From the NCBI RefSeq assembly GCF_900116435.1, contig NZ_FPAZ01000008.1:1-64000 (forward strand): 64,000 bases of DNA, in the 5' to 3' direction. Below the pieces are notes generated by a model, which was given only the letters and a program-made list of their open reading frames with translations, ran no database searches and was not told the DNA's origin. The DNA is from Pseudoalteromonas lipolytica. GTDB lineage: Bacteria; Pseudomonadota; Gammaproteobacteria; Enterobacterales; Alteromonadaceae. Below are positions 45,424 to 54,897 of the stretch, in pieces. The stretch's first letter is position 1, and every line of letters begins with the position of its first letter. A program made the position numbers and the translations under genes.

Positions 45424-47160
45424 TTACTTTTTAGTAATTTGTACGTTACTTTCAAGTCCTATGCCGTTGTCAGTAATGTCTGTGGCAAAAAATACACCTA
45501 CGGGTTGGTCACGCAGGGCTTCAAGCTCAGCCATTTCTTCATTGGTTAACTGACCTGTTGCAGCAATCGTATCAAGTAACGGTAAAAGGATTTTTTGGAT
45601 ATCAAACGCCATATTCACAAACCCATTTTTTGTGACACTTTGCGCGTCTAATTCGTTTGCAATACGGGCTGATTGATCACCCGTGAAAATCACGATGTGA
45701 TTACCTTTCATCGCCATTTTAATGTCAAAATTAAGCGGGACAGGCGAAGGAATATATTCATTAATGACTACAGCATCACCATTGGCCGGCAGTTTTATAT
45801 TTGCAAGTGGTGGAACAAACCCCTGCGCAATTGAATATAAACCGTGTGCATCAGTGGCTGATAAAGTCACTAGGGCATCGAGGCTTTCAACTTGTGGGCC
45901 TTGAGTGTCATCAAGCGTAAATTTGGCATCTTGTACGCTTAAACTCATTCCTTGAACGCCATTTGCAAAACCCGAGACCATAGCAAGCCCCGCAGTGCTG
46001 ACATCACGCATTTCATTTTGTAGAGCGACAATCGGGCCACACTTAAATTCGGCTGACTTCAATGCGCCAGTCAATGTATTGGCGAGTGGCAGTACTTTTG
46101 CAACATCAATCCCGTAAGCAACACTGAGCATTTGACCATCAAGCTGTGTCGTGTGTTTTGGCACAAAGCCACGCACGGCCTGCAGAGTATTTAGTAAGTC
46201 TTGGTCGGTACTTTGTAATACGGCTTTAACATCGAAATCGGCATAATCAGCTGTAATACGTGATTTTGTGGTACCCGATACGGTTGCGGGCCATTTTTGA
46301 GCAATGTAAGCGATATCAGCTTGACACTCGGGTGTTGAAATTGCGTCTAATGCATTGGCTTGCTGGGCTTTGTTGAGAAGTTCTGTGAGCATTTGGTGCA
46401 AACGCGAGTCTTCTTTACCCGTAATTGCATTGGCAATATGTTGGTGATCAACATAGCCAACTGAGTTGCCATCAAGTGAAAAAGTGCTAATTAACTCAGG
46501 CAGCTTTTTAGTATCAGCGAGTGACTTAGCTGGTTTTTCTATTCCAAGGGCAATGCGTAAGTCTTGATTGTTCGAAAGAGGGGTTGCTAGAGTTAATGTC
46601 GCCCAGTTGTTATGCGTCGACGCAATCAGGTCGATATTATCTAAGCCTTCAAGGCTAATGTTAAACCGTGTGTAGTCTACACCATCAAGTGTTTCGCTTG
46701 TGTAAGCAATACCTGCTTCGTCGGCAGATTGCTTAATGCTATTAATAATACTGCTTTGGTCAGCGACTTCAAAACGAACAATTGGCATTAAACCTTGCGC
46801 ATACATCATTCCTTTATAGTCATCGCCAAACCCCCACATTGATTTAAACGCATCATAAGAGCTTAAAGACTGTTGATACTTTTCCATTAACGAAGCAAGA
46901 AACACAGCGTTTGGATCGCTGGTTTGTTTTAGCTCAGCAATAATAGGGGTGAAGTCGTTGGTGCCTTTCATTGCATCAGGCATAAGTGCAAAGTATTTGC
47001 TATACGGGAATGGCTTTAATTGGCCGTAAAACACGGCAGTATCTGCTGGCACATAGGCAAGCTCAGGTAAATCTACATCAACACTGGCTTTATTTTGTGA
47101 ATACAACACTGCACCTGCAACAATTGCAACAGCACCTACAGCAAGAAGCTTATTATTCAT
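45424..47160 (-). CDS. Large membrane-anchored periplasmic protein, unknown
   Basis: I do not recognise a named family. The 578 residues start with one transmembrane segment at about 4-21 (LLAVGAVAIVAGAVLYS) and then a long soluble part, so it should be anchored in the inner membrane and face the periplasm. The layout resembles large DUF3352-like proteins: YVPADTAVFYGQLKPFPYSKYF near the start, repeated short beta-rich stretches, and a single Cys pair (C in STPECQADIAYI and in EFKCGPIVALQNEM). It is convergent with the methyltransferase and divergent from the M1 peptidase. Confidence 0.75.
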   Translation of the reverse strand: MNNKLLAVGAVAIVAGAVLYSQNKASVDVDLPELAYVPADTAVFYGQLKPFPYSKYFALMPDAMKGTNDFTPIIAELKQTSDPNAVFLASLMEKYQQSLSSYDAFKSMWGFGDDYKGMMYAQGLMPIVRFEVADQSSIINSIKQSADEAGIAYTSETLDGVDYTRFNISLEGLDNIDLIASTHNNWATLTLATPLSNNQDLRIALGIEKPAKSLADTKKLPELISTFSLDGNSVGYVDHQHIANAITGKEDSRLHQMLTELLNKAQQANALDAISTPECQADIAYIAQKWPATVSGTTKSRITADYADFDVKAVLQSTDQDLLNTLQAVRGFVPKHTTQLDGQMLSVAYGIDVAKVLPLANTLTGALKSAEFKCGPIVALQNEMRDVSTAGLAMVSGFANGVQGMSLSVQDAKFTLDDTQGPQVESLDALVTLSATDAHGLYSIAQGFVPPLANIKLPANGDAVVINEYIPSPVPLNFDIKMAMKGNHIVIFTGDQSARIANELDAQSVTKNGFVNMAFDIQKILLPLLDTIAATGQLTNEEMAELEALRDQPVGVFFATDITDNGIGLESNVQITKK

Positions 47161-47342
47161 AGCTTGAATTCCTTTTTCTTTAATTAGTTAAAAAACATAC
47201 CATGATTACAAACCCTTCACCATATTTGCTTGATCAACAATGATAAGATTTTTGTAACAGGGTAATTCAACGCAAATCGCTGTATTACCTGTAAAGCTAT
47301 GCGATAAATGAAATAATAAAAATAATGAATGGAGAAGGTGTT

Positions 47343-49037
47343 TTGCAGGGTATTAATTTAATTAAATCAACAGCTGCTGCTGTTATAAGTGCAATTTTAG
47401 TGGGGTGCAGTACAAACCCATTACCCCTAGACCCTGTTATTGGTGACACAGGACAAGCGCTATCAGAGATTGCTATTAAGACTGATGTAACACATTACGA
47501 TTTAGCACTTGAAGTCATACCAAATAAGAAACGATTAAAGGGGCTATCAAAAACCGACTTTACAATTTTAGCACCCACTCGGTTTGTCGAACTTAAACTG
47601 GATAGCCGATTTACAATTACCGCAATTACCTCACAAGATAAGCCACTTAACTTTAAACGAAATCAAGGTGTGATCACCATTGATTTAGGTGAACAAAAAG
47701 CGCCAGGGAGTGTCACTAGTGTGTCCGTTGCTTATGAAGGGCAGCCACACATTGCTAAAAATGCACCTTGGGATGGGGGTTTTGTTTTTTCACAAACCGA
47801 ATCGGGTGAGCCATGGATTGCAACGGCAGTACAAGGGGAAGGGTGTGACTTGTTCTGGCCTTGCAAAGATCATTTTGCAGACAAAGCCGATAGTATGCGT
47901 ATTCGTTTGACTGTGCCAAATGGTTTAAGTGCAGTGAGTAATGGTGTACTGCAAACTATCACGCAACTGAGTGATAATAAGCAACAATTCGATTGGTTAT
48001 TATCGGTGCCAGCAAGTGATTACAATATTGCGATTAATATTGGGCCCTATACGCGTATTCAAACAGAGTATACCAGTGTGAATGGCGCGACGGTGCCTAT
48101 TGAGTTTTGGTCTCTCACACAAAATGAGCAAAAAGCACGCGAGCTTATCGACAATGATTTACGCCAGCAGGTTACGTTTTTTGAGAAAATGCTCGGACCC
48201 TATCCTTGGGGCGGTGAAAAGTTAGGCTTTGTTGAAACGCCACACTTAGGCATGGAGCATCAAACAGTCAATGCGTATGGCAAAAAGTATGTGCGTGATC
48301 CCAATGGATATGATTGGTTATTACAGCATGAGCTTGCCCATGAATGGTTTGGCAATTTAATGACTCACGAAAAGCTCAATGATGCATGGCTTCATGAGGG
48401 GTTTGGTTTTTATATGCAACCCAGTTACAGCTTATATAAATTTGGTGACGCAGCCTACAATCACAGTATGTATAAAGCCTATTTAGGTCTTAAAAACTGT
48501 GCGCCAGTTGTGCTTGAAGGTCAAATTACATCTGACCAAGCGTTTAACTCCGATATATATGGTAAGGGTGGCTGGACACTGCATACTCTTCGCTGGCTTG
48601 TGGGTGAAGATGTATTTTGGCAAGCAACACGAGAGCTGCTTTACGGTGTGAATAACACCGCATCGTTAACCTACCCAATTGCGCCTCGTTATCGCAACAC
48701 CGACGAGTTTATTAGTATTGTTAATCGTTTAACGGGTAAAGACTATCAATGGTTTTTTGATGTGTATCTAAAGCAGGCTGAATTACCTGAGCTTGAAGTA
48801 ACACAAACACCACATAACATTACGTTAAGTTGGAATACAGCCTCGTTAAAAGGGAATAAATTTCCGATGCCGATCCCTGTGGAAATTAATGGAGAATCGA
48901 ACACCTATTACCCTAAAGAGGGTCGTATAAATATTGCCATTCAGCAAGGAGACCATGTTGTTATTGATCCGCAAATGAAAGTGCTTAGATACTTACCGAT
49001 TATAGACAAATGCTCGAATGAAGAGTCAAAGTTGTAA
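47343..49037 (+). CDS. M1-family metallopeptidase lipoprotein
   Basis: Zinc aminopeptidase-type protein of 564 residues. The N-terminus MQGINLIKSTAAAVISAILV-GCS is a lipoprotein signal (shown in pieces; lipobox LVGC). LGMEHQTVNAYG replaces the GAMEN exopeptidase motif, and HELAHEWFGN with LHEGFG 18 residues later supplies the zinc site. I start at TTG 47343, which has GGAGAAGG four bases upstream; an ATG at 47325 is possible but has no ribosome site. Probably outer-membrane or periplasmic peptide degradation. Confidence 0.87.
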   Translation: MQGINLIKSTAAAVISAILVGCSTNPLPLDPVIGDTGQALSEIAIKTDVTHYDLALEVIPNKKRLKGLSKTDFTILAPTRFVELKLDSRFTITAITSQDKPLNFKRNQGVITIDLGEQKAPGSVTSVSVAYEGQPHIAKNAPWDGGFVFSQTESGEPWIATAVQGEGCDLFWPCKDHFADKADSMRIRLTVPNGLSAVSNGVLQTITQLSDNKQQFDWLLSVPASDYNIAINIGPYTRIQTEYTSVNGATVPIEFWSLTQNEQKARELIDNDLRQQVTFFEKMLGPYPWGGEKLGFVETPHLGMEHQTVNAYGKKYVRDPNGYDWLLQHELAHEWFGNLMTHEKLNDAWLHEGFGFYMQPSYSLYKFGDAAYNHSMYKAYLGLKNCAPVVLEGQITSDQAFNSDIYGKGGWTLHTLRWLVGEDVFWQATRELLYGVNNTASLTYPIAPRYRNTDEFISIVNRLTGKDYQWFFDVYLKQAELPELEVTQTPHNITLSWNTASLKGNKFPMPIPVEINGESNTYYPKEGRINIAIQQGDHVVIDPQMKVLRYLPIIDKCSNEESKL

Positions 49038-49046
49038 CGAAGAAAA

Positions 49047-49082
49047 TGAACACGGCATGTGTGATTGCCGTGTTCACTGTTA
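49047..49082. terminator. Bidirectional terminator between M1 peptidase and fructokinase
   Basis: TGAACACGGCA (49047-49057) pairs with TGCCGTGTTCA (49066-49076), 11 bp, loop of 8. The following TGTTAATTT is moderately T-rich. Confidence 0.75.
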
Positions 49083-49084
49083 AT

Positions 49085-50038
49085 TTAGGCTAAGTCTGCT
49101 GCGCTTGGCAATGACGCAAATGCGCCATAGCGACTCACTGCAAAAGCGCCCGCTTTGGCGGCGTAAGCAATGGTCTGTTCTATATTCGCTTGTGTTTGGC
49201 AAAACTCTTTAAAACGTTGCTTATTTTCACAGTGCTGGCCAATCTTTGACAGCATACCGCCAATAAAGGCATCGCCTGCGGCAGTGGTATCAACAACGTT
49301 GGTGGCTGGTGGGCTTACTTGGCCTTTAAAATCAGCGTGATAAACGTTAATTGCTTCACCGCCATTGGTAACGAGCAAACAGGTTACACCTGCCTTTAAA
49401 ATGGTATCAATGGTATGTTCAAGTGGCATTGCCTGATGACTTTTTTGATTTAGAAACTCAAGTTCTTCAAATGAAAGTTTTACGATATCTGACAAAGAGA
49501 TAACATGCCACATTCTATCTAGCGTATGGCGCATGCTTGGCCACAGGTTTTCGCGCAGATTCATGTCAAAACTACAAATTGCACCGGCTTTTTTCGCCTG
49601 AGTAAGGCCGTAAATTGTTGTTTGATAGATGTTGTGCTCAGTAAGGCTGTTACTACATACATGCATAATGGCATGTTCAGTAAACATCGAACTGTTAAAG
49701 TCATCTACCCGATAAAGTAAATCGGCCGCGGGTGGGCGATAAAAGCTAAATGAACGTTCGCCGCTTTCATCTAGTGAAACAAAGGCGAGTGCTGTTTTAG
49801 CGGCATCGGTAAATTGGCAATAATCGGTGTTAACGCCATGCTGTGCCAGCTCATCTTTTATAAAGTGTCCAAACATATCATCGCCAAGCATGCCACAAAA
49901 ACTGGTTTTTAATCCTAGCTTTGCTGCTGCAACAGCCACGTTAGCAGGCGCACCACCTGCATATTTGGTAAATGATTCAGGCTGTTTGCCGTCAGACAAA
50001 AAGTCAATTAGCGCTTCGCCAAAACACACTAAGCTCAT
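49085..50038 (-). CDS. PfkB-family fructokinase
   Basis: ATP-dependent ribokinase-fold sugar kinase of 317 residues. The N-terminal signature is VCFGEALIDFL, followed by GGAPANVAVAAAKLG (substrate-binding) and the C-terminal catalytic motif VVDTTAAGDAFIGGML with the base Asp. The closest match is fructokinase (ScrK/FruK2-like). Its ATG shares a base with the epimerase stop (TAATG). With an epimerase that turns mannose to fructose it would make fructose 6-phosphate. Confidence 0.87.
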   Translation of the reverse strand: MSLVCFGEALIDFLSDGKQPESFTKYAGGAPANVAVAAAKLGLKTSFCGMLGDDMFGHFIKDELAQHGVNTDYCQFTDAAKTALAFVSLDESGERSFSFYRPPAADLLYRVDDFNSSMFTEHAIMHVCSNSLTEHNIYQTTIYGLTQAKKAGAICSFDMNLRENLWPSMRHTLDRMWHVISLSDIVKLSFEELEFLNQKSHQAMPLEHTIDTILKAGVTCLLVTNGGEAINVYHADFKGQVSPPATNVVDTTAAGDAFIGGMLSKIGQHCENKQRFKEFCQTQANIEQTIAYAAKAGAFAVSRYGAFASLPSAADLA

Positions 50039-51255
50039 TATGTATTCCTCAATGTTATTACTTTTAATACTTCGTAGCAGGCACCCATTGTGTGGTAATC
50101 GGTTTTTCCCGCAGGTGATTTTTCGTCACTGTATGCCTGATTGTTTGCTGATAAAATTCTAAACCATGCCCCATACTGATGATCTACCATATGTTGCCAA
50201 CTGTATTGCCAAATTTTCTCATACCAAAGCCAATATGTATCATCGTGTGTAGCATCAGCGAGTAGGGCGGCAGCGGCCAATGATTCGGCCTGAACCCAAA
50301 AGTATTTATCGCTGTCGCAAATCTGTTTATCTGGCGCAAAACCATAAAAAATACCGCCGTGCTCGTTATCCCATGCAATAGCCAATGTGTCATCAAATAA
50401 CGTTTTAGCCCGCTCAACTAGCCAAGGTAATTCAACATGGCGATTTAAAATCAGTAACAGTTTAGCCCATTCAGTTTGGTGGCCTGGTTGAAAGCCCCAC
50501 GGTCTAAATAAATGGCGAGGGTCATCTTTATTGTAATCAAGGTCGAGCTGCCAATCTTGATGGTAATGCTCCCATACAAACTGCTGGCTTTTTGCCGCCA
50601 ACTTTAGTGTGAATGTCTGTGCTAACAGCAGCGCGCGGTCTAAATAGTGGTGCTGATTAGTGGCTTCAAAACACATCAAAAGTGCTTCGCATAGGTGCAT
50701 ATTGGCATTTTGACCGCGGTAAGTGTCGGCTTGACTAAAATCGGCAGTGTATTCGTCTAAATAGGCATTATTTTTGGCATCAAAATAATGGGTTTCAAGT
50801 AAATTCCATACTTGCGAAATGGTATTTTCACACTCGCTGATGCCAGCTTTTAATGCGACTGCATTTGCAAGCAATACAAACGCAAGGCCATAGCAATGAT
50901 TCGTGTCATCTAAAATGGTGACCTTGCCTTCGTTGGTTTTTTTTAACAGCCACGCATACCCCCCAGATTTTTGCTTATGCACACGCTCAAGGTGGGCTAA
51001 GCCATGGTGTGTTAGTCTGAGGTATTCAGGCTCTTTAAAATGCAAATAGGCCATTGCATAATTAAAAACAAAGCGAGTACTGGACACCAAATGACGGGTT
51101 TCTTTGTCATAAATCTGACCGTCATCTTTAAAAAATTGATAGAAGCCACCGCAACCATTTGCTGAATTATCAACACAATGCGGATGATAAAAAGCGAGCG
51201 TGTCTTTTATGTGCTGCTTTAAGAAATCAGGGCTTTTAAAATCGACAGTATGCAT
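50038..51255 (-). CDS. AGE-family epimerase/isomerase (D-mannose isomerase candidate)
   Basis: Alpha/alpha-barrel enzyme of the N-acylglucosamine 2-epimerase family, 405 residues. CGGFYQFFKDDGQIYD, THLVSSTRFVFNYAMAY-type motif (RHLVSSTRFVFNYAMAY), YRGQNANMHLCEALL and PWGFQPGHQTEWAKLL hold the catalytic His and Arg residues. The GGAGGCAGC before ATG 51255 fixes the start. Next to fructokinase, the likely reaction is mannose to fructose; cellobiose 2-epimerase or GlcNAc epimerase are less likely. First gene of the pair, divergent from the permease. Confidence 0.85.
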   Translation of the reverse strand: MHTVDFKSPDFLKQHIKDTLAFYHPHCVDNSANGCGGFYQFFKDDGQIYDKETRHLVSSTRFVFNYAMAYLHFKEPEYLRLTHHGLAHLERVHKQKSGGYAWLLKKTNEGKVTILDDTNHCYGLAFVLLANAVALKAGISECENTISQVWNLLETHYFDAKNNAYLDEYTADFSQADTYRGQNANMHLCEALLMCFEATNQHHYLDRALLLAQTFTLKLAAKSQQFVWEHYHQDWQLDLDYNKDDPRHLFRPWGFQPGHQTEWAKLLLILNRHVELPWLVERAKTLFDDTLAIAWDNEHGGIFYGFAPDKQICDSDKYFWVQAESLAAAALLADATHDDTYWLWYEKIWQYSWQHMVDHQYGAWFRILSANNQAYSDEKSPAGKTDYHTMGACYEVLKVITLRNT

Positions 51256-51308
51256 GCTGCCTCCGGTGGTTTTCTTGATTAAAGCAACTATAGCAGGAAA
51301 TAAATATT

Positions 51309-51322
51309 TTGGAACGTTCCTA
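51309..51322. promoter_or_regulatory. Palindromic operator, copy 1
   Basis: TTGGAACGTTCCTA contains the perfect 10-bp palindrome GGAACGTTCC, in the region between the epimerase and the permease. Read on the other strand it is TAGGAACGTTCCAA, identical over 14 bases to the copy at 52782-52795. The central CG and symmetry suit a LacI-family repressor. Confidence 0.75.
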
Positions 51323-51392
51323 TTAAATCTTTGTGCTATTTTTACTTCAATGTGTAGAATCAAGCGTAACTTGTTAACGGAGTGAAAACCAC

Positions 51393-52664
51393 GTGAGTGA
51401 AATTAATACAAACCAATCGTTTGTCGCTGAGGGGCCGCAGCAAAATAAAAACTACCTGCTTCCCTTAACGGCAATGACGACCCTGTTCTTTTTATGGGGT
51501 TTTATTACAGTTTTAAATGATGTGTTGATCCCGCGCTTAAAAGGCGTCTTTGATTTAACCTATACCGAAGCAATGCTGGTACAGTTTTGCTTCTTTGGCG
51601 CCTACTTTATAGTGTCGTTACCAGCCGGTATGTTGGTGAAAAAATTGGGTTATAAGAACGGGGTTCTAACCGGTTTAATCGTTGCGTCAATTGGCTGTAT
51701 GTTGTTTTACCCTGCTGTTGTAGTGCATGAGTATTGGCTATTTTTAGGTGCGCTTTTTGTACTAGCTGCAGGCATTACAGTGTTACAAGTATCAGCAAAT
51801 CCTTATGTTGTCGCATTGGGACCTGAGAAAACAGCATCATCTCGCTTAAACCTTGCGCAAGCGCTCAATTCATTAGGCACAACGGTTGGCCCTTATGTTG
51901 GCGGGATCTTATTTTTTGGTACCGCGGGCTCATTGGCGGCAAACGCTGCAACGGCTGAGTCTGTTAAGGTTCCATATTTAATGCTAGCAGCAGCGCTGTT
52001 AACGATTGCTGTGGTATTTGCGTTCTTTAAATTACCTGTCATTGCCGAGCACACAGAAGAGCAAGACTGCAAAGCAAAAAATCATAGCCTAAAAGAAGCC
52101 CCTCATTTAATTATGGGAGTCGTGGGAATTTTTTGTTACGTGGGTGCAGAGGTTTCAATTGGTAGTTTCTTAGTTAATTACTTTGGTGAAGCACATATTG
52201 CGGGGCTTGAAGAGCATGCAGCCGCAAGTTTAATTGCATACTACTGGGGTGGTGCGATGGTGGGCCGCTTTATCGGTTCTGCGGCATTGCAAAAAATAGC
52301 CCCTTCTAAAGCGCTGTTCTTTAACGCCATGATGGTTATTGTATTGTTACTTGTGACAATTTTCACAGAAGGTAATGTGGCACTGTACTCTGTGCTGGCG
52401 ATTGGTTTATTTAACTCAATTATGTTCCCAACCATATTTTCAGTTGCCATTGAAAGCCTAGGTTCATTAACGAGTAAAGGCTCTGGTTGGTTATGTTTAG
52501 CCATTGTTGGTGGAGCGCTTGTGCCTTTAGTGCAAGGTGTTGTTGCTGATACCGTTAGTATTCAAGAAAGCTTCTTCGTTCCAGTGATTTGCTATGCGTT
52601 TATTGCTTGGTATGGCTTGAATGTTGTGCGTCTTGCCGACACGTGGAAAAAACGAATAGGTTAA
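51393..52664 (+). CDS. FucP-type sugar:H+ symporter
   Basis: Major facilitator sugar permease of 423 residues with about 12 transmembrane helices. TLFFLWGFITVLNDVLIPRLK and AYFIVSLPAGMLVKKLGYKNGVL (in pieces) are the FHS (fucose-galactose-glucose-mannitol) subfamily hallmark, with VLQVSANPYVVALGP and SRLNLAQALNSLGTTVGPY. GTG start. It is divergent from the epimerase and fructokinase genes, with a shared operator between them. Probably imports mannose or another hexose. Confidence 0.88.
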   Translation: MSEINTNQSFVAEGPQQNKNYLLPLTAMTTLFFLWGFITVLNDVLIPRLKGVFDLTYTEAMLVQFCFFGAYFIVSLPAGMLVKKLGYKNGVLTGLIVASIGCMLFYPAVVVHEYWLFLGALFVLAAGITVLQVSANPYVVALGPEKTASSRLNLAQALNSLGTTVGPYVGGILFFGTAGSLAANAATAESVKVPYLMLAAALLTIAVVFAFFKLPVIAEHTEEQDCKAKNHSLKEAPHLIMGVVGIFCYVGAEVSIGSFLVNYFGEAHIAGLEEHAAASLIAYYWGGAMVGRFIGSAALQKIAPSKALFFNAMMVIVLLLVTIFTEGNVALYSVLAIGLFNSIMFPTIFSVAIESLGSLTSKGSGWLCLAIVGGALVPLVQGVVADTVSIQESFFVPVICYAFIAWYGLNVVRLADTWKKRIG

Positions 52665-52684
52665 AGCGGCCTCTTTTTAATGAA

Positions 52685-52714
52685 AACCCTGCGTTTAAGA
52701 CGCGGGGTTTTTTT
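52685..52714 (+). terminator. Terminator after the permease gene
   Basis: AACCCTGCGT-TTAAG-ACGCGGGGTT: 10-bp stem with one T-G, then TTTTTA. Confidence 0.9.
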
Positions 52715-52744
52715 ATGCCTGATTACCTTAGCCGTATGATTTTA

Positions 52745-52758
52745 TGAATACGTATTCA
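52745..52758. promoter_or_regulatory. Second type of palindrome before the chemoreceptor gene
   Basis: TGAATACGTATTCA is a perfect 14-bp palindrome, 24 bp left of operator copy 2, in a 329-bp gap without genes. It may bind another regulator or be part of the terminator region. Confidence 0.5.
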
Positions 52759-52781
52759 GTGATACGTGAACTCTCACAGCG

Positions 52782-52795
52782 TAGGAACGTTCCAA
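52782..52795. promoter_or_regulatory. Palindromic operator, copy 2
   Basis: TAGGAACGTTCCAA, identical over 14 bases to the reverse complement of 51309-51322. It lies about 200 bp upstream of the chemoreceptor start, and suggests that the same regulator controls sugar uptake and chemotaxis. Confidence 0.75.
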
Positions 52796-52993
52796 CAAAG
52801 GTGCTGAACTGTGCTGTTGCAATTTGATGTTTGGTTTTCATTATGAGTACACAGAAAGTAATCGATTTTCGTGAAGAAGTGGTTTTAAAAAGCGACGTTT
52901 TTATGGTTTTAAGCTAAATTTATAAGACAAAGTGATTTTATTTTGTTAAAAATAAACGGCTAACAACGAAAAATAACAACAAATAGGGTTGCC

Positions 52994-54883
52994 ATGCAAA
53001 GCACGCTTAAATTTACCACCAAAGTCACCGTAGCTGCGTCATTAGTATTAGTGATAGTGCTGGGTTTATTCACAATTAATAATTTTATCTCAATGCGAAG
53101 CCAAACGCAGGAGCAGCTATCTTTAGTTCTGCAAGAGATCTCTCAATCGGTGTCACAAAATATTGCTAACTGGCTTAATGCCAAACTAGCCATCGTGTCT
53201 TCTGTGGCTGATACCTACCAATTAGGTGACAGCAAAGCGTTGACATTAACCCAGCTTAGTACGGCAGACAAAGCGGGCAATTTTAAAAATACGTACATTG
53301 GTATTTCAGATGGGACGTTTGTACTTAATGACCAATCTGTTGTATTACCGCCAGACTACGACGCAACAACACGCCCTTGGTATAAGCTTGTTGAAAACAA
53401 AACGAATACGGCTTTCACCGCGCCATATATTGATGTAACCACAAACGAATTAACTATTTCAGCTGTCGCGCCAATGCAATCAAATGGTGTATTTAGTGGG
53501 GTTGCTGGCGCTGATATCGATATGAAAACCATCACTAAAATCGTTAACGAAATTGACTTTTTAGGGTTTGGTTATGGCTTTTTACTGGATAGCGAAGGAC
53601 GTATTTTAAGTCATCCCGACACGAAATATAATGATAAAAATATGCGTGACCTGTTTGGCAAAAATCTGTCTTTACAGTCAGAGTTTGTTGAAGTGCAAGT
53701 TGCGGGCTCAGATAAGCTAGTCTCGTTTACTAAAATAAAAGGCATTAAGAATGTTGATTGGTATTTAGGTGTGGTGATCAACGAAGAGATAGCGTATTCG
53801 TCAGTGGCGTCATTTAGAAACATGGCGGCTGTTTACATGCTTATTGGGATTGTTGCGATTGTACTGATGATGCAATTTTTATTGCGTTATTTAATGCGCC
53901 CGATGCAGCGCTTAAGCGATGCAATTAAAGACATTGCTCAAGGCGAGGGTGATTTAACACGTCGTCTTGAAATCGAGAATAACGATGAATTTGGCGAATT
54001 GAGTCATTACTTCAATGCCTTTATAGAAAAAATTCATAGTTCAATTGAACAAGTAAAAAGTACCACGGTTGAGCTGGAGCGATTAGTTGAAAGCTTAGTA
54101 AATCAAACTCAAGGCACACTCGCTATGTACGCTGATCAAACAAAGCGTACAGATAATGTGGCTACGGCAATTAATGAGTTAACTTCAAGTGCAGTCGAAA
54201 TATCAAACAGTGCTAGTAATGCCTCTAAATTAGCGACAAGTGCAAATAGCCAGTCGCTGCAAAGTCAGTCTGCACTCGCAGACAACTTAAATGCAATTAA
54301 TGCACTGTCACGTAATATGGAGCAAGCACAAAAAACCATTAACAGCTTAGATGCTCACACGGTCAGTATCGGCCAAGTACTCGAAGTGATTAAAGGGGTA
54401 AGCGAGCAAACAAATCTACTTGCTTTAAATGCCGCAATAGAGGCTGCCCGAGCGGGTGAAGCGGGTCGAGGGTTTGCCGTTGTTGCAGACGAAGTACGTC
54501 AGCTTGCTCATCGTACACAACAATCAACACAAGAGATCGAAGACACCATAACGCAGTTACAACAGGGCTCGGCGTCAGCAGTTGAAGTAATGACTGCCAG
54601 TATTAAAGACAGCGAGAAAAGCGTTGAACAAGCGCATATTGCGGGTGACAAAATGGCCGAGGTTACACAGGCAATCGAGTCAATAGATGAAGTAAATCAC
54701 AGTGTTGCAAATGCAACAACCGAGCAAAATCATGTTATTCAAAGCTTAGATAGTGATATTCATTCAATTAGTGAGTTGTCTAACCAAGGGCAAAGTAACT
54801 TAAACAATACCCTCAATGAGTGCACTAAACTTAAAGCGCAGTTTTATGAACTTGAAAAGCTCGTTCTGAAGTTTAAAGTATAA
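52994..54883 (+). CDS. Methyl-accepting chemotaxis protein (dCache type)
   Basis: Transmembrane chemoreceptor of 629 residues. Helix 1 is at about 12-32. The periplasmic dCache sensor spans about 35-275 ([16 protein letters not shown] and [15 protein letters not shown]), helix 2 about 277-300, a HAMP domain follows ([20 protein letters not shown]), then the signalling domain with the hairpin tip [20 protein letters not shown]. No C-terminal CheR pentapeptide. DATTRPWY is common in receptors for amino acids and small organic ligands. It is followed 15 bases later by a GGDEF gene. Confidence 0.9.
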   Translation: MQSTLKFTTKVTVAASLVLVIVLGLFTINNFISMRSQTQEQLSLVLQEISQSVSQNIANWLNAKLAIVSSVADTYQLGDSKALTLTQLSTADKAGNFKNTYIGISDGTFVLNDQSVVLPPDYDATTRPWYKLVENKTNTAFTAPYIDVTTNELTISAVAPMQSNGVFSGVAGADIDMKTITKIVNEIDFLGFGYGFLLDSEGRILSHPDTKYNDKNMRDLFGKNLSLQSEFVEVQVAGSDKLVSFTKIKGIKNVDWYLGVVINEEIAYSSVASFRNMAAVYMLIGIVAIVLMMQFLLRYLMRPMQRLSDAIKDIAQGEGDLTRRLEIENNDEFGELSHYFNAFIEKIHSSIEQVKSTTVELERLVESLVNQTQGTLAMYADQTKRTDNVATAINELTSSAVEISNSASNASKLATSANSQSLQSQSALADNLNAINALSRNMEQAQKTINSLDAHTVSIGQVLEVIKGVSEQTNLLALNAAIEAARAGEAGRGFAVVADEVRQLAHRTQQSTQEIEDTITQLQQGSASAVEVMTASIKDSEKSVEQAHIAGDKMAEVTQAIESIDEVNHSVANATTEQNHVIQSLDSDIHSISELSNQGQSNLNNTLNECTKLKAQFYELEKLVLKFKV

Positions 54884-54897
54884 AGGTATTCTCACTT

